Assembly (NCBI GenBank): GCA_947167555.1
Contig: CAMVIO010000005.1
Location: 1-23,686 of the forward strand
From: an uncultured Selenomonadales bacterium
GTDB taxonomy: Bacteria > Bacillota > Negativicutes > Selenomonadales > Selenomonadaceae
DNA length: 23,686 nt
Direction: 5' to 3'
The notes beneath the pieces were generated by a model. The model was not told the DNA's origin, did no database searches, and worked only from the letters and a program-made list of their open reading frames with translations. The translations under genes and the position numbers were made by a program. This document shows, piece after piece, positions 14,103 through 21,997 of the stretch. Numbering within the stretch: the first letter of the stretch is position 1; each line of letters starts with the position of its first letter.

Positions 14103-16004
14103 ATGAAAACCCCCGTATTAACAAAGACGTTAATTCGCCTTTTACTTTCTATACCGTTGCTTGTCATGCTTTTCGGCAGTGCAGCTCTTCCAAGCATACT
14201 TTCTTGGTCGCGGCTCTATGCACCGAACTGGACTGAGACATTTTCAATGCTGGTTGAAAATACACCATTCATCGAATGTGGCGCTGCTTTTTTTCTGGTG
14301 TGTTTGCAATATCCAATATATTTGCGCGGATTTGTTGACTTGCGTCACCGCTTGCCAGGGGCAAATACACTGCTTGCTGTCTCGACACTATCGTCATTCA
14401 TTCTTGGCACATTACCGCTGATTCTTGGAAAGTTGTCAGGATTATTTACTTCCAGTCCTTTATATTCCAGCACCATGAGCGCATTGCTTGCTTTTGATGC
14501 CGTCAGTCAAGATTTCCCTTCTTATTTCCATCTAATTGGTCTTTGGGCATTTTCCTTCTCTCTTTCCGAATTATTGCGCGCTCGCGCCGCTATCTTGTTG
14601 ACACGTGCAGCCGCTGAGCCGCCGATTCCCGAAAAGGATATTATGCTGGAACTGAGTCCAATCTCCAATCACGCTGCCCTTTTGTCACTCCTTATTGTTA
14701 TCCTTTCCGGTCTCGCGTGGAGTTTACTCGGCGTCTCCGTCCCCTTTACTGTTGCTTTTTGTCTCTTCCTTATTCTGACAGTAGCCCCTTGCGTGTTGCC
14801 ACTCGCAGAATCGATTCCTCTTTGGATTGGCGCTGCATTACTGGAAGAAAGAGGTATTTCTCTTCGCAGTCTTCGTGCTGTCGAAGCCGCGTCTTCTGCC
14901 GATGTGCTCGTTCTCGGAAAACCGGATATCCTAACGGAAGGCGAGCCGCAAATTACTGACCTTGTACCTGAAGGTATTACCATGGCTGCGTTCATGTCCC
15001 TCGCTGCCGCTGCCGAATCTGGCTCGCACCATCCGATTGCGAAAGTGATTTCCGAGCACGCCATCCGTCTTCGTGCAAAATACGGGCGCATTGCCGCCTT
15101 TAACGAATCTCCGGGCGAGGGCGTGGAAGTCCTGATGAATGGCGCACCAATCCGTGTGGGACAAAAATCGTGGATTGAATCCCAAGGCGTCCGTATAAGC
15201 GCCAATCTTTTGACGAAGGACGATCAGCTTGCGGAAAAAGGAAAAACCATCCTTTACGTGAGTAATGGAAAAAACGCGAAAGGCATCATCGCGTATGAAT
15301 ATGACTTGAATACCGAAACGGCGGAAACAGTTCAAGCCCTAGAACAACAGGGCGTTGAAACTATTCTGATGATTGGCGAGGGCGCGCGTACCGCAAAGAG
15401 CGTTGCGAAACGTCTTGGAGTCCCGAACTATCGTCATAGTATTCGCACTACGGATCTTGTTCGCGAAATCCAGCTCTTGCAGGCACACGGAAAAAATGTT
15501 GCGCTTTTCGCAAATCTACCGGAAGACAATCCCGCCATCAGACAAGCGGATTGTGTCATTCTGCCCAGATTCGCAAAAATGAAAGAACAGCATCTGATGG
15601 AAAAAGAAACCATCGCTGCATATGCTACCATCGATATCGACGCTAAATCTGATCCTTTATCCATGGAAATAGTTCCCGATTCGTCCAATCAACTTTTACC
15701 TGCATTGGTGGTAAAAGACCTCACGACATTGCCGGTTGCACGATCCCTTCTGCAAAAAATCCGTTCTGTTATTCGTCAAAACACTTTGGCAACATTTCTT
15801 GGTACTATTCTGATTTTACCGGTATCTTCGGGACTCTTCATCACTATGGGCGGTTCATTTCCTGCGCCTTGGCATGTCGGACTAGCCTCACTTCCCGGAC
15901 TTCTTGTCTCTATCGCAAATGCAGTTCGAATGGGGAGGGAATTTCTTGCCCCGCGCTCGAAAAAAACGGAACTCAGGAAAGAAGGTGTAATTCATGAGCC
16001 TTGA
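14103..16004 (+). CDS. P1B-type ATPase-like membrane protein lacking catalytic motifs (probable pseudoenzyme)
   Basis: A 633-aa membrane protein with the layout of P1B metal pumps: N-terminal hydrophobic segments (about 8-31, 54-75, 88-108, 142-160), then two more (188-212, 213-236), a large cytoplasmic part, and two C-terminal segments (560-582, 590-607). It aligns gaplessly to P1B landmarks, but the key residues are changed: the CPC motif reads APC (228-230), and DKTGTLTEG reads GKPDILTEG (272-280), so the phosphorylated Asp is Gly272. TGDN reads IGEG (424-427), the P-domain Lys is Leu452, and GDGIND reads ANLPED (470-475). The actuator domain with TGE is absent: only about 20 residues separate RARAAILLTRA from the next membrane segment. 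The nucleotide-domain marks SHHP (308-311) and GEG (338-340) remain. There is no N-terminal metal-binding CxxC domain. The frame is intact, with RBS AAAGGAG, so this is not a decayed gene in the usual sense. It overlaps the NFACT gene by 11 bp. A transport cycle looks impossible; the function is unknown. Confidence 0.85.
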   Translation: MKTPVLTKTLIRLLLSIPLLVMLFGSAALPSILSWSRLYAPNWTETFSMLVENTPFIECGAAFFLVCLQYPIYLRGFVDLRHRLPGANTLLAVSTLSSFILGTLPLILGKLSGLFTSSPLYSSTMSALLAFDAVSQDFPSYFHLIGLWAFSFSLSELLRARAAILLTRAAAEPPIPEKDIMLELSPISNHAALLSLLIVILSGLAWSLLGVSVPFTVAFCLFLILTVAPCVLPLAESIPLWIGAALLEERGISLRSLRAVEAASSADVLVLGKPDILTEGEPQITDLVPEGITMAAFMSLAAAAESGSHHPIAKVISEHAIRLRAKYGRIAAFNESPGEGVEVLMNGAPIRVGQKSWIESQGVRISANLLTKDDQLAEKGKTILYVSNGKNAKGIIAYEYDLNTETAETVQALEQQGVETILMIGEGARTAKSVAKRLGVPNYRHSIRTTDLVREIQLLQAHGKNVALFANLPEDNPAIRQADCVILPRFAKMKEQHLMEKETIAAYATIDIDAKSDPLSMEIVPDSSNQLLPALVVKDLTTLPVARSLLQKIRSVIRQNTLATFLGTILILPVSSGLFITMGGSFPAPWHVGLASLPGLLVSIANAVRMGREFLAPRSKKTELRKEGVIHEP

Positions 16005-17760
16005 CGGCTTTTCCATGTATCGACTCACGCGCGAATTAAACGCCGCGTTGACCGGAAGCCGCATAGACAAAATCACGCAGCCGAATCGTACGACTGTGCA
16101 AATTGCCGTCCGTCAGCCAGGACAAAATCTTTGCTTCTGCTTGTCTGTTCGTCCTCAAAATCCGGCAATTTATCTTCTGGATACTCCACTGGAAAATCCC
16201 TCCGAACCACCTTCCTTCTGTATGCTTCTTCGTAAACATCTGGAAACAGGACGTATCGCAGCCATTCGCCAACATGTGCTTGATCGGGTGATTTTCATCG
16301 ACGTGGATATACTTGCCACAGGCGGGCGTATCGTCACAAAAACACTTGCAGTTGAATTGATGGGAAAATATTCAAACCTCATTTTGATAGACGACAGAAT
16401 AATCATTGACGCTCTGCGGCGTGTCGGTGCTGCAGATAGTCGTGTGCGTCTTATACTACCAGGCAGCGAATATCAGGCTCCGGCCGATGGTGGAAAATTA
16501 AACGCTCTTTCGTCTACGCCGAAGGATTTCATATCACATCTTCGCGAAAGAAAGGATATGAAACTCGTTAAGGCGATTAGTGACGCTTGTCTCGGCATTG
16601 GTCCAATCACCGCGAAAGAAATCGCTTTTTCCGCAGGACTTCCATTTGACAAGCAAATCGGATCTCTTGATGATTCGGACTTTTCTTCTCTTGCCAATGC
16701 CTTTACCGAAACCGTCGCTTCTCTTCGAGATGAAACGCTTCCCGCCATGCTGCTTACTGACGATAAAGGAAAGCTTATGGCTATGGCTGCTTTTCCGCTC
16801 CATGCTTTCCAAAACGCCAAGAAGGAAAGCTTCCCCGACATGAGCCGTCTTCTTATTCGGGCTGACTATCTGATTGGAAATTACACACCTCCCGACAAGG
16901 AACGTTTCCAGAAGCTTATCAAAAATGAGCTTCGCCGTGCACAAAACAAATGTCAAAAGCTTTTTAAGGAAGCCGAGGAAGCTAAAAACGCTGACGAATT
17001 CCGTAAAAAAGCAGATACATTAAGCACATACCAGCATCAACTTGGAGACCATGAAGATGACGAAGTTACCCTCCCAGACATTTATGCCGAAGACGGAAAG
17101 AATGTATCTATCGCTCTCGATCGGCGGGTTACCATACGGCAAAATATCAACGACTATTATAAAAAATACGGTAAACTTCGTCGTGCCGAAAAACTCTTGG
17201 AGGAACAAATTGACGTCTGTGAAGAGAACATCCGCTATCTCGAAAGTATTGAACTCTCCCTCGCGTCCTGCACCGAGCTTTCGGAAATCTCCGATATCCG
17301 CTCGGAATTAATTTCTTCTGGCCTGCTACGTGAATCCCAAAAGAAAAAGCCCGGAGAGAAAGTATCCAGGCCTTTCCGATTCCGTGCCGAAGACGGCACG
17401 GAGATCCTCGTCGGGAAAAACAACACTCAAAATGACCGCCTGACCTTTCGTATCGCCGCGCGTGACGATCTCTGGCTGCACACGAAGGATATCCCCGGTT
17501 CCCATGTCATCCTTCGGACAGGGGGCGTCGAACCGGATGAGCAGACTTTGCTGCTTGCAGCCTCACTGGCTGCGCATTTCAGCCAAGCCTCCGGCTCATC
17601 CAATATCCCTGTGGACTACACTCCTTGCCGCTTTGTAAAAAAGCCCTCGGGCGCAAAGCCGGGGTTCGTCATATTTACGCATCAAAAAACGATTGCTGTC
17701 ACTCCCGACGAGAAGCGTCTCGAAAAAATATTGGCACAAGAAAATCCCCATGCGCGATAA
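15994..17760 (+). CDS. rqcH: NFACT family protein, RqcH/Rqc2-like (FbpA) ribosome quality control factor
   Basis: RqcH binds 50S subunits carrying stalled peptidyl-tRNA and recruits tRNA-Ala to add C-terminal Ala tails that mark the peptide for degradation. The 588-aa protein has NFACT-N (MSLDGFSMYRLTRELNAALTG) with the tRNA-binding pair Asp97-Arg98 in HVLDRVIF, matching the residues essential in Bacillus subtilis. Next come helix-hairpin-helix (about 180-220), coiled-coil stretches (about 305-355 and 390-435), and C-terminal NFACT-R with LVGKNNTQNDRLTFRIA, DDLWLHTKDIPGSHVILR and PSGAKPGFVIFTHQKTI. The start at 15994 has AAGGTG 6 bases upstream and overlaps the upstream gene by 11 bp, so translation is probably coupled. 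Older annotations call such proteins fibronectin-binding. Confidence 0.93.
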   Translation: MSLDGFSMYRLTRELNAALTGSRIDKITQPNRTTVQIAVRQPGQNLCFCLSVRPQNPAIYLLDTPLENPSEPPSFCMLLRKHLETGRIAAIRQHVLDRVIFIDVDILATGGRIVTKTLAVELMGKYSNLILIDDRIIIDALRRVGAADSRVRLILPGSEYQAPADGGKLNALSSTPKDFISHLRERKDMKLVKAISDACLGIGPITAKEIAFSAGLPFDKQIGSLDDSDFSSLANAFTETVASLRDETLPAMLLTDDKGKLMAMAAFPLHAFQNAKKESFPDMSRLLIRADYLIGNYTPPDKERFQKLIKNELRRAQNKCQKLFKEAEEAKNADEFRKKADTLSTYQHQLGDHEDDEVTLPDIYAEDGKNVSIALDRRVTIRQNINDYYKKYGKLRRAEKLLEEQIDVCEENIRYLESIELSLASCTELSEISDIRSELISSGLLRESQKKKPGEKVSRPFRFRAEDGTEILVGKNNTQNDRLTFRIAARDDLWLHTKDIPGSHVILRTGGVEPDEQTLLLAASLAAHFSQASGSSNIPVDYTPCRFVKKPSGAKPGFVIFTHQKTIAVTPDEKRLEKILAQENPHAR

Positions 17761-17779
17761 AAACACGCATGGGGATTTT
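17741..17779. terminator. Terminator overlapping the 3' end of the NFACT gene
   Basis: AAAATCCCCATGCG (17741-17754) and CGCATGGGGATTTT (17766-17779) make a perfect 14-bp stem with an 11-nt loop. The left arm encodes the last residues of the protein and the TAA stop (17758-17760) lies in the loop. It has A and T flanks on both strands and also faces the convergent ndh gene, so it is probably bidirectional. Confidence 0.85.
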
Positions 17780-17823
17780 GTATCAGCGTAATAATAATCT
17801 TGATTTTACATCAATCCTCAGTA

Positions 17824-19095
17824 TCAACCGTCTCTCATTTCCGTATCGTTGATAACGCGCCCCAATCGCAGGCCAAAAAGGAAATTCCAGAACCATTTAT
17901 AGGCCACCGTCAAGTTTGTGTAGGTCCCTGCGAGGCGCATCAGATGAACTACCATCCATGCCACCCACGCGAAAAATCCCCGCATTTTCATGTTGCCCAT
18001 CGCGACGACGGCATGGCCACGACAAATGGTTGCCATCGCGCCCACGTTCTTATATGTGAACTCGGAAAGAGTTGCGTTCGAATCGCGCAGCAGTTTCTTG
18101 ATGTTTTCAACGCAAACTACAGCTTGTTGTGTTGCGACCGGCGCTACCGTCGCCAGTGGGCGACCGTCCTGCATAAAGTTTGCACAATCACCGATGGCAA
18201 AAATATCCGGATGGCCTTTGACCTGCAAAGTTTTTTCCACGACGACACGCCCCGCGCGGTCGGTTTCCGCGCCGAGATTCTTGACGAACGGAACAGCCTT
18301 GACGCCCGCCGCCCAAATGACAGTCTTCGTCGGAATTGAGCTGCCATCTTTAAGTTTTAATTCTTCCCCGTCGTAATCCATGACTTGTGTCGCTGTGCGG
18401 ACGTCGACCTTGCGGATGTCGCGCAAGACGCGAACCGTTTCCTGCTGAAGCTGTTCCGGCATCATTGCAAGTACATGGTCCATCGCCTCGACCAGCACCA
18501 CCTTCGCCTCGGAGAAATCAAGGTTATGATATTCGTATTTCATGACGCCGTAAATCAATTCGGACAACGCACCCGCGCACTCGACGCCTGTCGGACCGCC
18601 GCCGACGCAAACAAAAGTCAGCATCTGACGCCGCTCGGCCGCATTCTCGCACTTTGTAGCATTCTCAAACATTCTCAAGACATGATTGCGAATCGCGACA
18701 GCCTGCTGCAACGTCTTCATACCGAAAGAATTCTGCGCGACGTTTTCCATTCCGAAATAATTGGTGGTTGCCCCTGCCGCAAGAACCAAATAGTCATACG
18801 ATACTTTGCCTTGATCTGTTATCAGGATTTTGTTTTCGGTATCAAAATCATCCGCATACGCCATAAAAAAACGAACATTCTTCGTATTACGGAAAAAGGC
18901 GCGGATAGGATAAGCAATTTCGTTTTCGTCCAATTCCGAAGTTGAAAGCTGATAAAGCAACGGTTGGAACACATGAAAATTATTTCTGTCGATGATTGTG
19001 ACGTCGACAGGAAGTTTCGCCAATCCCTTTGCCACCTTGACGCCGCCGAAGCCGGCGCCGACAATGACAATATGCGGTCTTTTTGTGTCTGCCAT
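17824..19095 (-). CDS. ndh: Type II NADH:quinone oxidoreductase (NDH-2)
   Basis: A single-subunit, non-proton-pumping flavoenzyme that passes electrons from NADH to membrane quinone. The 423-aa protein has FAD motif VIVGAGFGGVKVAKGL (GAGFGG at 13-18), the quinone-site region FHVFQPLLYQLSTSEL, NAD-fold FVCVGGGPTGVECAG, second FAD motif DIFAIGDCANF, and a C-terminal amphipathic/aromatic membrane anchor GFFAWVAWMVVHLMRLAG...KWFWNFLFG. The start is ATG 19095 with AAGGGA 5 bases upstream. The in-frame ATG at 19140 overlaps the -10 box and cannot be used. It appears monocistronic. Confidence 0.95.
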   Translation of the reverse strand: MADTKRPHIVIVGAGFGGVKVAKGLAKLPVDVTIIDRNNFHVFQPLLYQLSTSELDENEIAYPIRAFFRNTKNVRFFMAYADDFDTENKILITDQGKVSYDYLVLAAGATTNYFGMENVAQNSFGMKTLQQAVAIRNHVLRMFENATKCENAAERRQMLTFVCVGGGPTGVECAGALSELIYGVMKYEYHNLDFSEAKVVLVEAMDHVLAMMPEQLQQETVRVLRDIRKVDVRTATQVMDYDGEELKLKDGSSIPTKTVIWAAGVKAVPFVKNLGAETDRAGRVVVEKTLQVKGHPDIFAIGDCANFMQDGRPLATVAPVATQQAVVCVENIKKLLRDSNATLSEFTYKNVGAMATICRGHAVVAMGNMKMRGFFAWVAWMVVHLMRLAGTYTNLTVAYKWFWNFLFGLRLGRVINDTEMRDG

Positions 19096-19139
19096 GAAAA
19101 TCCCTTGTCCTTTCCAATATCCTTCAAAAAATATTTTCA

Positions 19140-19167
19140 ATTATATCATTTTCCCTAAAAAAAGCAA
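19140..19167 (-). promoter_or_regulatory. ndh promoter
   Basis: A perfect -10 TATAAT (19145-19140) with -35 TTGCTT (19167-19162) at 16 bp, leftward. Expected start of transcription is near 19133, giving a leader of about 38 nt. Confidence 0.6.
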
Positions 19168-19211
19168 CACTGACAGACAGAACGGAATTGAAAGTAAATT
19201 TTAATGAAATA

Positions 19212-19246
19212 ACGGCTCACTGCGATTTTGTTTCGCAACGAACCGT
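19212..19246 (-). terminator. Possible terminator after the hexokinase gene
   Basis: Interrupted stem: ACGG/CCGT and TC/GA outside, TGCGA/TCGCA inside, around the loop TTTTGTT. It lies 20 bp past the hexokinase stop in the direction of transcription. The leftward T-stretch is poor (TATTTCATT), so the call is tentative. Confidence 0.45.
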
Positions 19247-19266
19247 CTTTTTGCAAATCTCCTTTA

Positions 19267-20529
19267 TCATTTTCCAATCATCGCTGCGGCTATAGCCGCC
19301 CCCAGCGATGCTCCGCCTTTGACGTGGAGGATTTGGACGGTTTTCTCCTCGTCCTTTAATATCTCCCGTAGTGCATCGCGTAGCGCAAGACGTGCAACCG
19401 CCATGTGCGTGAAAAATGATCCTTCGATGGCGATATTTTGTGCGCCGATTGTTTTTCCGCCCAAGATATGACGGAGCATTCCCACATAAACAGCGGCGGC
19501 AATACGCGCCGAACGTCGTACGATGGCCTCTGCCAACGCCGCGCTTTCTTCGATTTGCCCGTCTGTCAGTGAAATGCCGGTCATTCGGCTAAGCAGCGAT
19601 GCTCCATCTCCCTGAATGATTCGGCACAGGTCCTCGCCTGTCACAGCGTGGAACGTCTCACCAAAAATATCACCGTAAGCTTTTGAGAACAATGCGCCAA
19701 GATACCGTCCGGACACCATTTTCTCTAACGTCTGCGCGCCTTCTTTTTCCGACGTTGCATCCAGAGCTATATCGTATTCGTTCTGGTCAATCCATCCGAA
19801 ATTGCCGGCTTCAAGATTCATGATCATCGGCGGCTTTGCCCCACCGAAGTTTTCCAAATAGCACGCGTTGAATCCGGTCGCATAGATTGAGCCGATAGCA
19901 ATGTCGTCCCACTGGTATGCCGCTGCCAAAAGCACGGCAACGGTGTCATTCAAGATAGCGGTCGGGCGAACATTGGAAAGGCCTCGCCGCAACAGTGCGT
20001 CGTTCAGCTTTTCATTAACCCAACGCCCTTCTACGTCCGGCACCGCCAATTCTTTTGTCCATGAAATCAGTTTCGCGTCCCGAGGGGAGTCCTGCGTCGA
20101 CGGAAAGGAAAAGGTATGACCGAGTCGATACGGCGTCTCATGATCGCCGCCAAGCACTGCATCAATGATCTCGGCCAGGAACCCGAACAGCCCCTCCGCC
20201 GAAGAACCATGACCAGCATGATTATACCTTCCCGGTACAATCAACGGCTTCGCCACGCGCGCCGCCTGCTCGTAATGGCCACCGCCAAACAAGCGTACTC
20301 GCTCAGCACGCACATTCGTCCCGCCAAAGTCGAGCGTGATGAATTCGCCTTGCTCGTCGCCCGTTGGCAATCCCAAATACGATGGCAGCGGCTTTAGCGT
20401 CGAATCGGCGTTTCCTTGCAGCCCTTTTTCCATTTCGCTGCGAAACACTTCGACGGCGGCAATCAATTCCTCGGGCCCGAAGGCAAAGGATTCAATCGCT
20501 TCCCGCGCTTTTTGCCCGTTCCATTCCAT
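19267..20529 (-). CDS. Hexokinase of the eukaryotic-type family
   Basis: Phosphorylates glucose or other hexoses with ATP. The 420-aa protein carries the eukaryotic-hexokinase signatures, not those of bacterial ROK glucokinases: phosphate-1 LDFGGTNVRA (66-75), sugar-binding GHTFSFP (137-143), catalytic Asp195 in LNDTVA, phosphate-2 GSIYATGFNACY (213-224; usual form GTGTNACY), NLEAGNFG (238-245) and a C-terminal adenosine segment VKGGASLGAAIAAA. The length matches one hexokinase unit. GGGAG and GAGG lie just upstream of the ATG. It is 25 bp behind the CNNM gene and probably co-transcribed. Confidence 0.92.
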   Translation of the reverse strand: MEWNGQKAREAIESFAFGPEELIAAVEVFRSEMEKGLQGNADSTLKPLPSYLGLPTGDEQGEFITLDFGGTNVRAERVRLFGGGHYEQAARVAKPLIVPGRYNHAGHGSSAEGLFGFLAEIIDAVLGGDHETPYRLGHTFSFPSTQDSPRDAKLISWTKELAVPDVEGRWVNEKLNDALLRRGLSNVRPTAILNDTVAVLLAAAYQWDDIAIGSIYATGFNACYLENFGGAKPPMIMNLEAGNFGWIDQNEYDIALDATSEKEGAQTLEKMVSGRYLGALFSKAYGDIFGETFHAVTGEDLCRIIQGDGASLLSRMTGISLTDGQIEESAALAEAIVRRSARIAAAVYVGMLRHILGGKTIGAQNIAIEGSFFTHMAVARLALRDALREILKDEEKTVQILHVKGGASLGAAIAAAMIGK

Positions 20530-20554
20530 ATCCTCATCTCCCGTTTCAATCTAT

Positions 20555-21940
20555 TTATTGCAAATCGCGGACTTCCTTCTCATCGTCCTGATCATCGGCC
20601 TCCACGTCACCCTTGATTTCCTCGTGTTCCTCAGTCAATTCCTTTTTCAGACGTACGAGAACACGAGTGATACGTACATTATCCACTTCCTCGACGAAGA
20701 AAGCGTTGCCGTCCAGCCAAGCAAACTGCCCAACCTTTGGCGGCGTCTCGCCCTGTGCGTAAACCCAACCGCCAATCGTGTCCACATTCTCGACGTCGAG
20801 AGAAAGCTCCAATATATCGTTGATTTCATCAATCGGCAATTTTGCGTCCACAGAGTAAATCAGGGGGGAACGCCGTTCGACGACAGGACGTTCCTCATCG
20901 AATTCGTCCTGGATGTCGCCGACGATTTCCTCGACAATGTCCTCTACGGTTACCATGCCTGCCGTACCGCCATATTCATCGACGACAATGGCCAACTGGG
21001 CGCGATTTTTTTGCAGCGTCTTCAAGAGCCGCGATACAGCCATCGTTTCTGGCACAACAATTGCCTGCCGAGCCAATCGCCGGAGATTCGGCGTCTTGCC
21101 GCGGCGGAGCGGCTCCATTAAATCTTTGATATGAAGGAAACCGACAATATGATCTTTGTCTTCGCGGCAAATAGGATATCGCGTAAGTTGCTCACGAATT
21201 GCCAATTCAACATTCTTGGCGGCGCTTTGCTCCAGATACAAGCAGACCATGTCCGCCCGTGGAATCATGATATCCCGCACTTCTTTATCCGAAAAATCGA
21301 ACACGTTGTCAACGAAGTCAAACTCTGTTTTGTTGATATAGCCTTTTTTTCGGCTTTCCTCCATCAAAAGGCGGATTTCCGCCTCGGAATGAGCGTCACC
21401 TTCACCGTCTGCAACGTCGATGCCCATAAAACGATGAATGATCCAATTCGCAAAATGATTCAAGAACCATACGAATGGGTATGTCAGCCGCTGAAACAGA
21501 AGCAGTGGCAACGACGTCATCAAGAGCATTTCCAACGGGCGCACGATGGAAACATTCTTTGGCACGAGTTCACCAAGAATAATATGCGCGGCCGTAATCA
21601 CGGAAAACGCAACAGCAAATGCCGCTGTATCAACGCCTGCGCCAGTTATGCCGACGGAGGCCAATGGCGCGCGCAAAAGGTCCGCGAGAAACGGCTCTCC
21701 GATCCAGCCTAGCGCCAACGATACCAACGTAATGCCGAGCTGCGTTACCGAGAGTGAAACGTCCATCCGGTCGACGAGGTGTTTCGCATATTCCGCGCGT
21801 TTGTTCCCCTTCGCGATCAATTCCTCAAGCTGCGACAGCCGAACCTTGACGATGGTGAACTCCGCCGAAACAAAGAAGCCGTTCAACACGATAAAGATGA
21901 CAATCAATAAAAAGTTTATGGCAATCGTAAAGCCGTCCAA
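20555..21940 (-). CDS. CNNM/CorC-HlyC family membrane protein with CBS pair
   Basis: A 461-aa protein of the former 'hemolysin' group, now linked to Mg2+ efflux or homeostasis through CNNM/CorC relatives such as MpfA. An N-terminal DUF21/CNNM membrane domain has FLLIVIFIVLNGFFVSAEF, QLGITLVSLALGWIGEP and IILGELVPKNVSI. Next come an acidic helix, a CBS pair (from about MIPRADMVCL to VTVEDIVEEIVGDIQDEFD) and a C-terminal CorC_HlyC domain (YSVDAKLPIDEINDILEL ... VGQFAWLDGNAFFVEEVDNVRITRV), then a very acidic tail. The start is TTG 21940, with GGAGG 9 bases upstream; no in-frame ATG exists in this region. A weak promoter (TATAAA near 21985-21980) may lie in the 57-bp gap after topB. Confidence 0.92.
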   Translation of the reverse strand: MDGFTIAINFLLIVIFIVLNGFFVSAEFTIVKVRLSQLEELIAKGNKRAEYAKHLVDRMDVSLSVTQLGITLVSLALGWIGEPFLADLLRAPLASVGITGAGVDTAAFAVAFSVITAAHIILGELVPKNVSIVRPLEMLLMTSLPLLLFQRLTYPFVWFLNHFANWIIHRFMGIDVADGEGDAHSEAEIRLLMEESRKKGYINKTEFDFVDNVFDFSDKEVRDIMIPRADMVCLYLEQSAAKNVELAIREQLTRYPICREDKDHIVGFLHIKDLMEPLRRGKTPNLRRLARQAIVVPETMAVSRLLKTLQKNRAQLAIVVDEYGGTAGMVTVEDIVEEIVGDIQDEFDEERPVVERRSPLIYSVDAKLPIDEINDILELSLDVENVDTIGGWVYAQGETPPKVGQFAWLDGNAFFVEEVDNVRITRVLVRLKKELTEEHEEIKGDVEADDQDDEKEVRDLQ

Positions 21941-21997
21941 AAATGAAAACCTCCACAAAATCCTTTCCAATGATTCTATTTTATAACTAACTTTGTT

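Noticed and set aside
14103..16004. P-type-ATPase-like gene as an ordinary pseudogene
   Set aside because: No frameshift or premature stop in 633 codons, good RBS and promoter, and tight overlap with the next gene; it is better treated as a candidate pseudoenzyme.
14103..16004. Functional heavy-metal or calcium pump
   Set aside because: The phosphorylated Asp, TGE, TGD, P-domain Lys and GDGIND are all absent, so the Post-Albers cycle cannot run.
19096..19140. N-terminal extension of ndh from ATG 19140
   Set aside because: That ATG overlaps the -10 TATAAT; ATG 19095 has an RBS and gives the usual FAD-motif position.
20336..21121. 261-codon frame on the + strand opposite the hexokinase/CNNM junction
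   Set aside because: Antisense to two well-supported genes, low-quality protein composition, no RBS or promoter seen.
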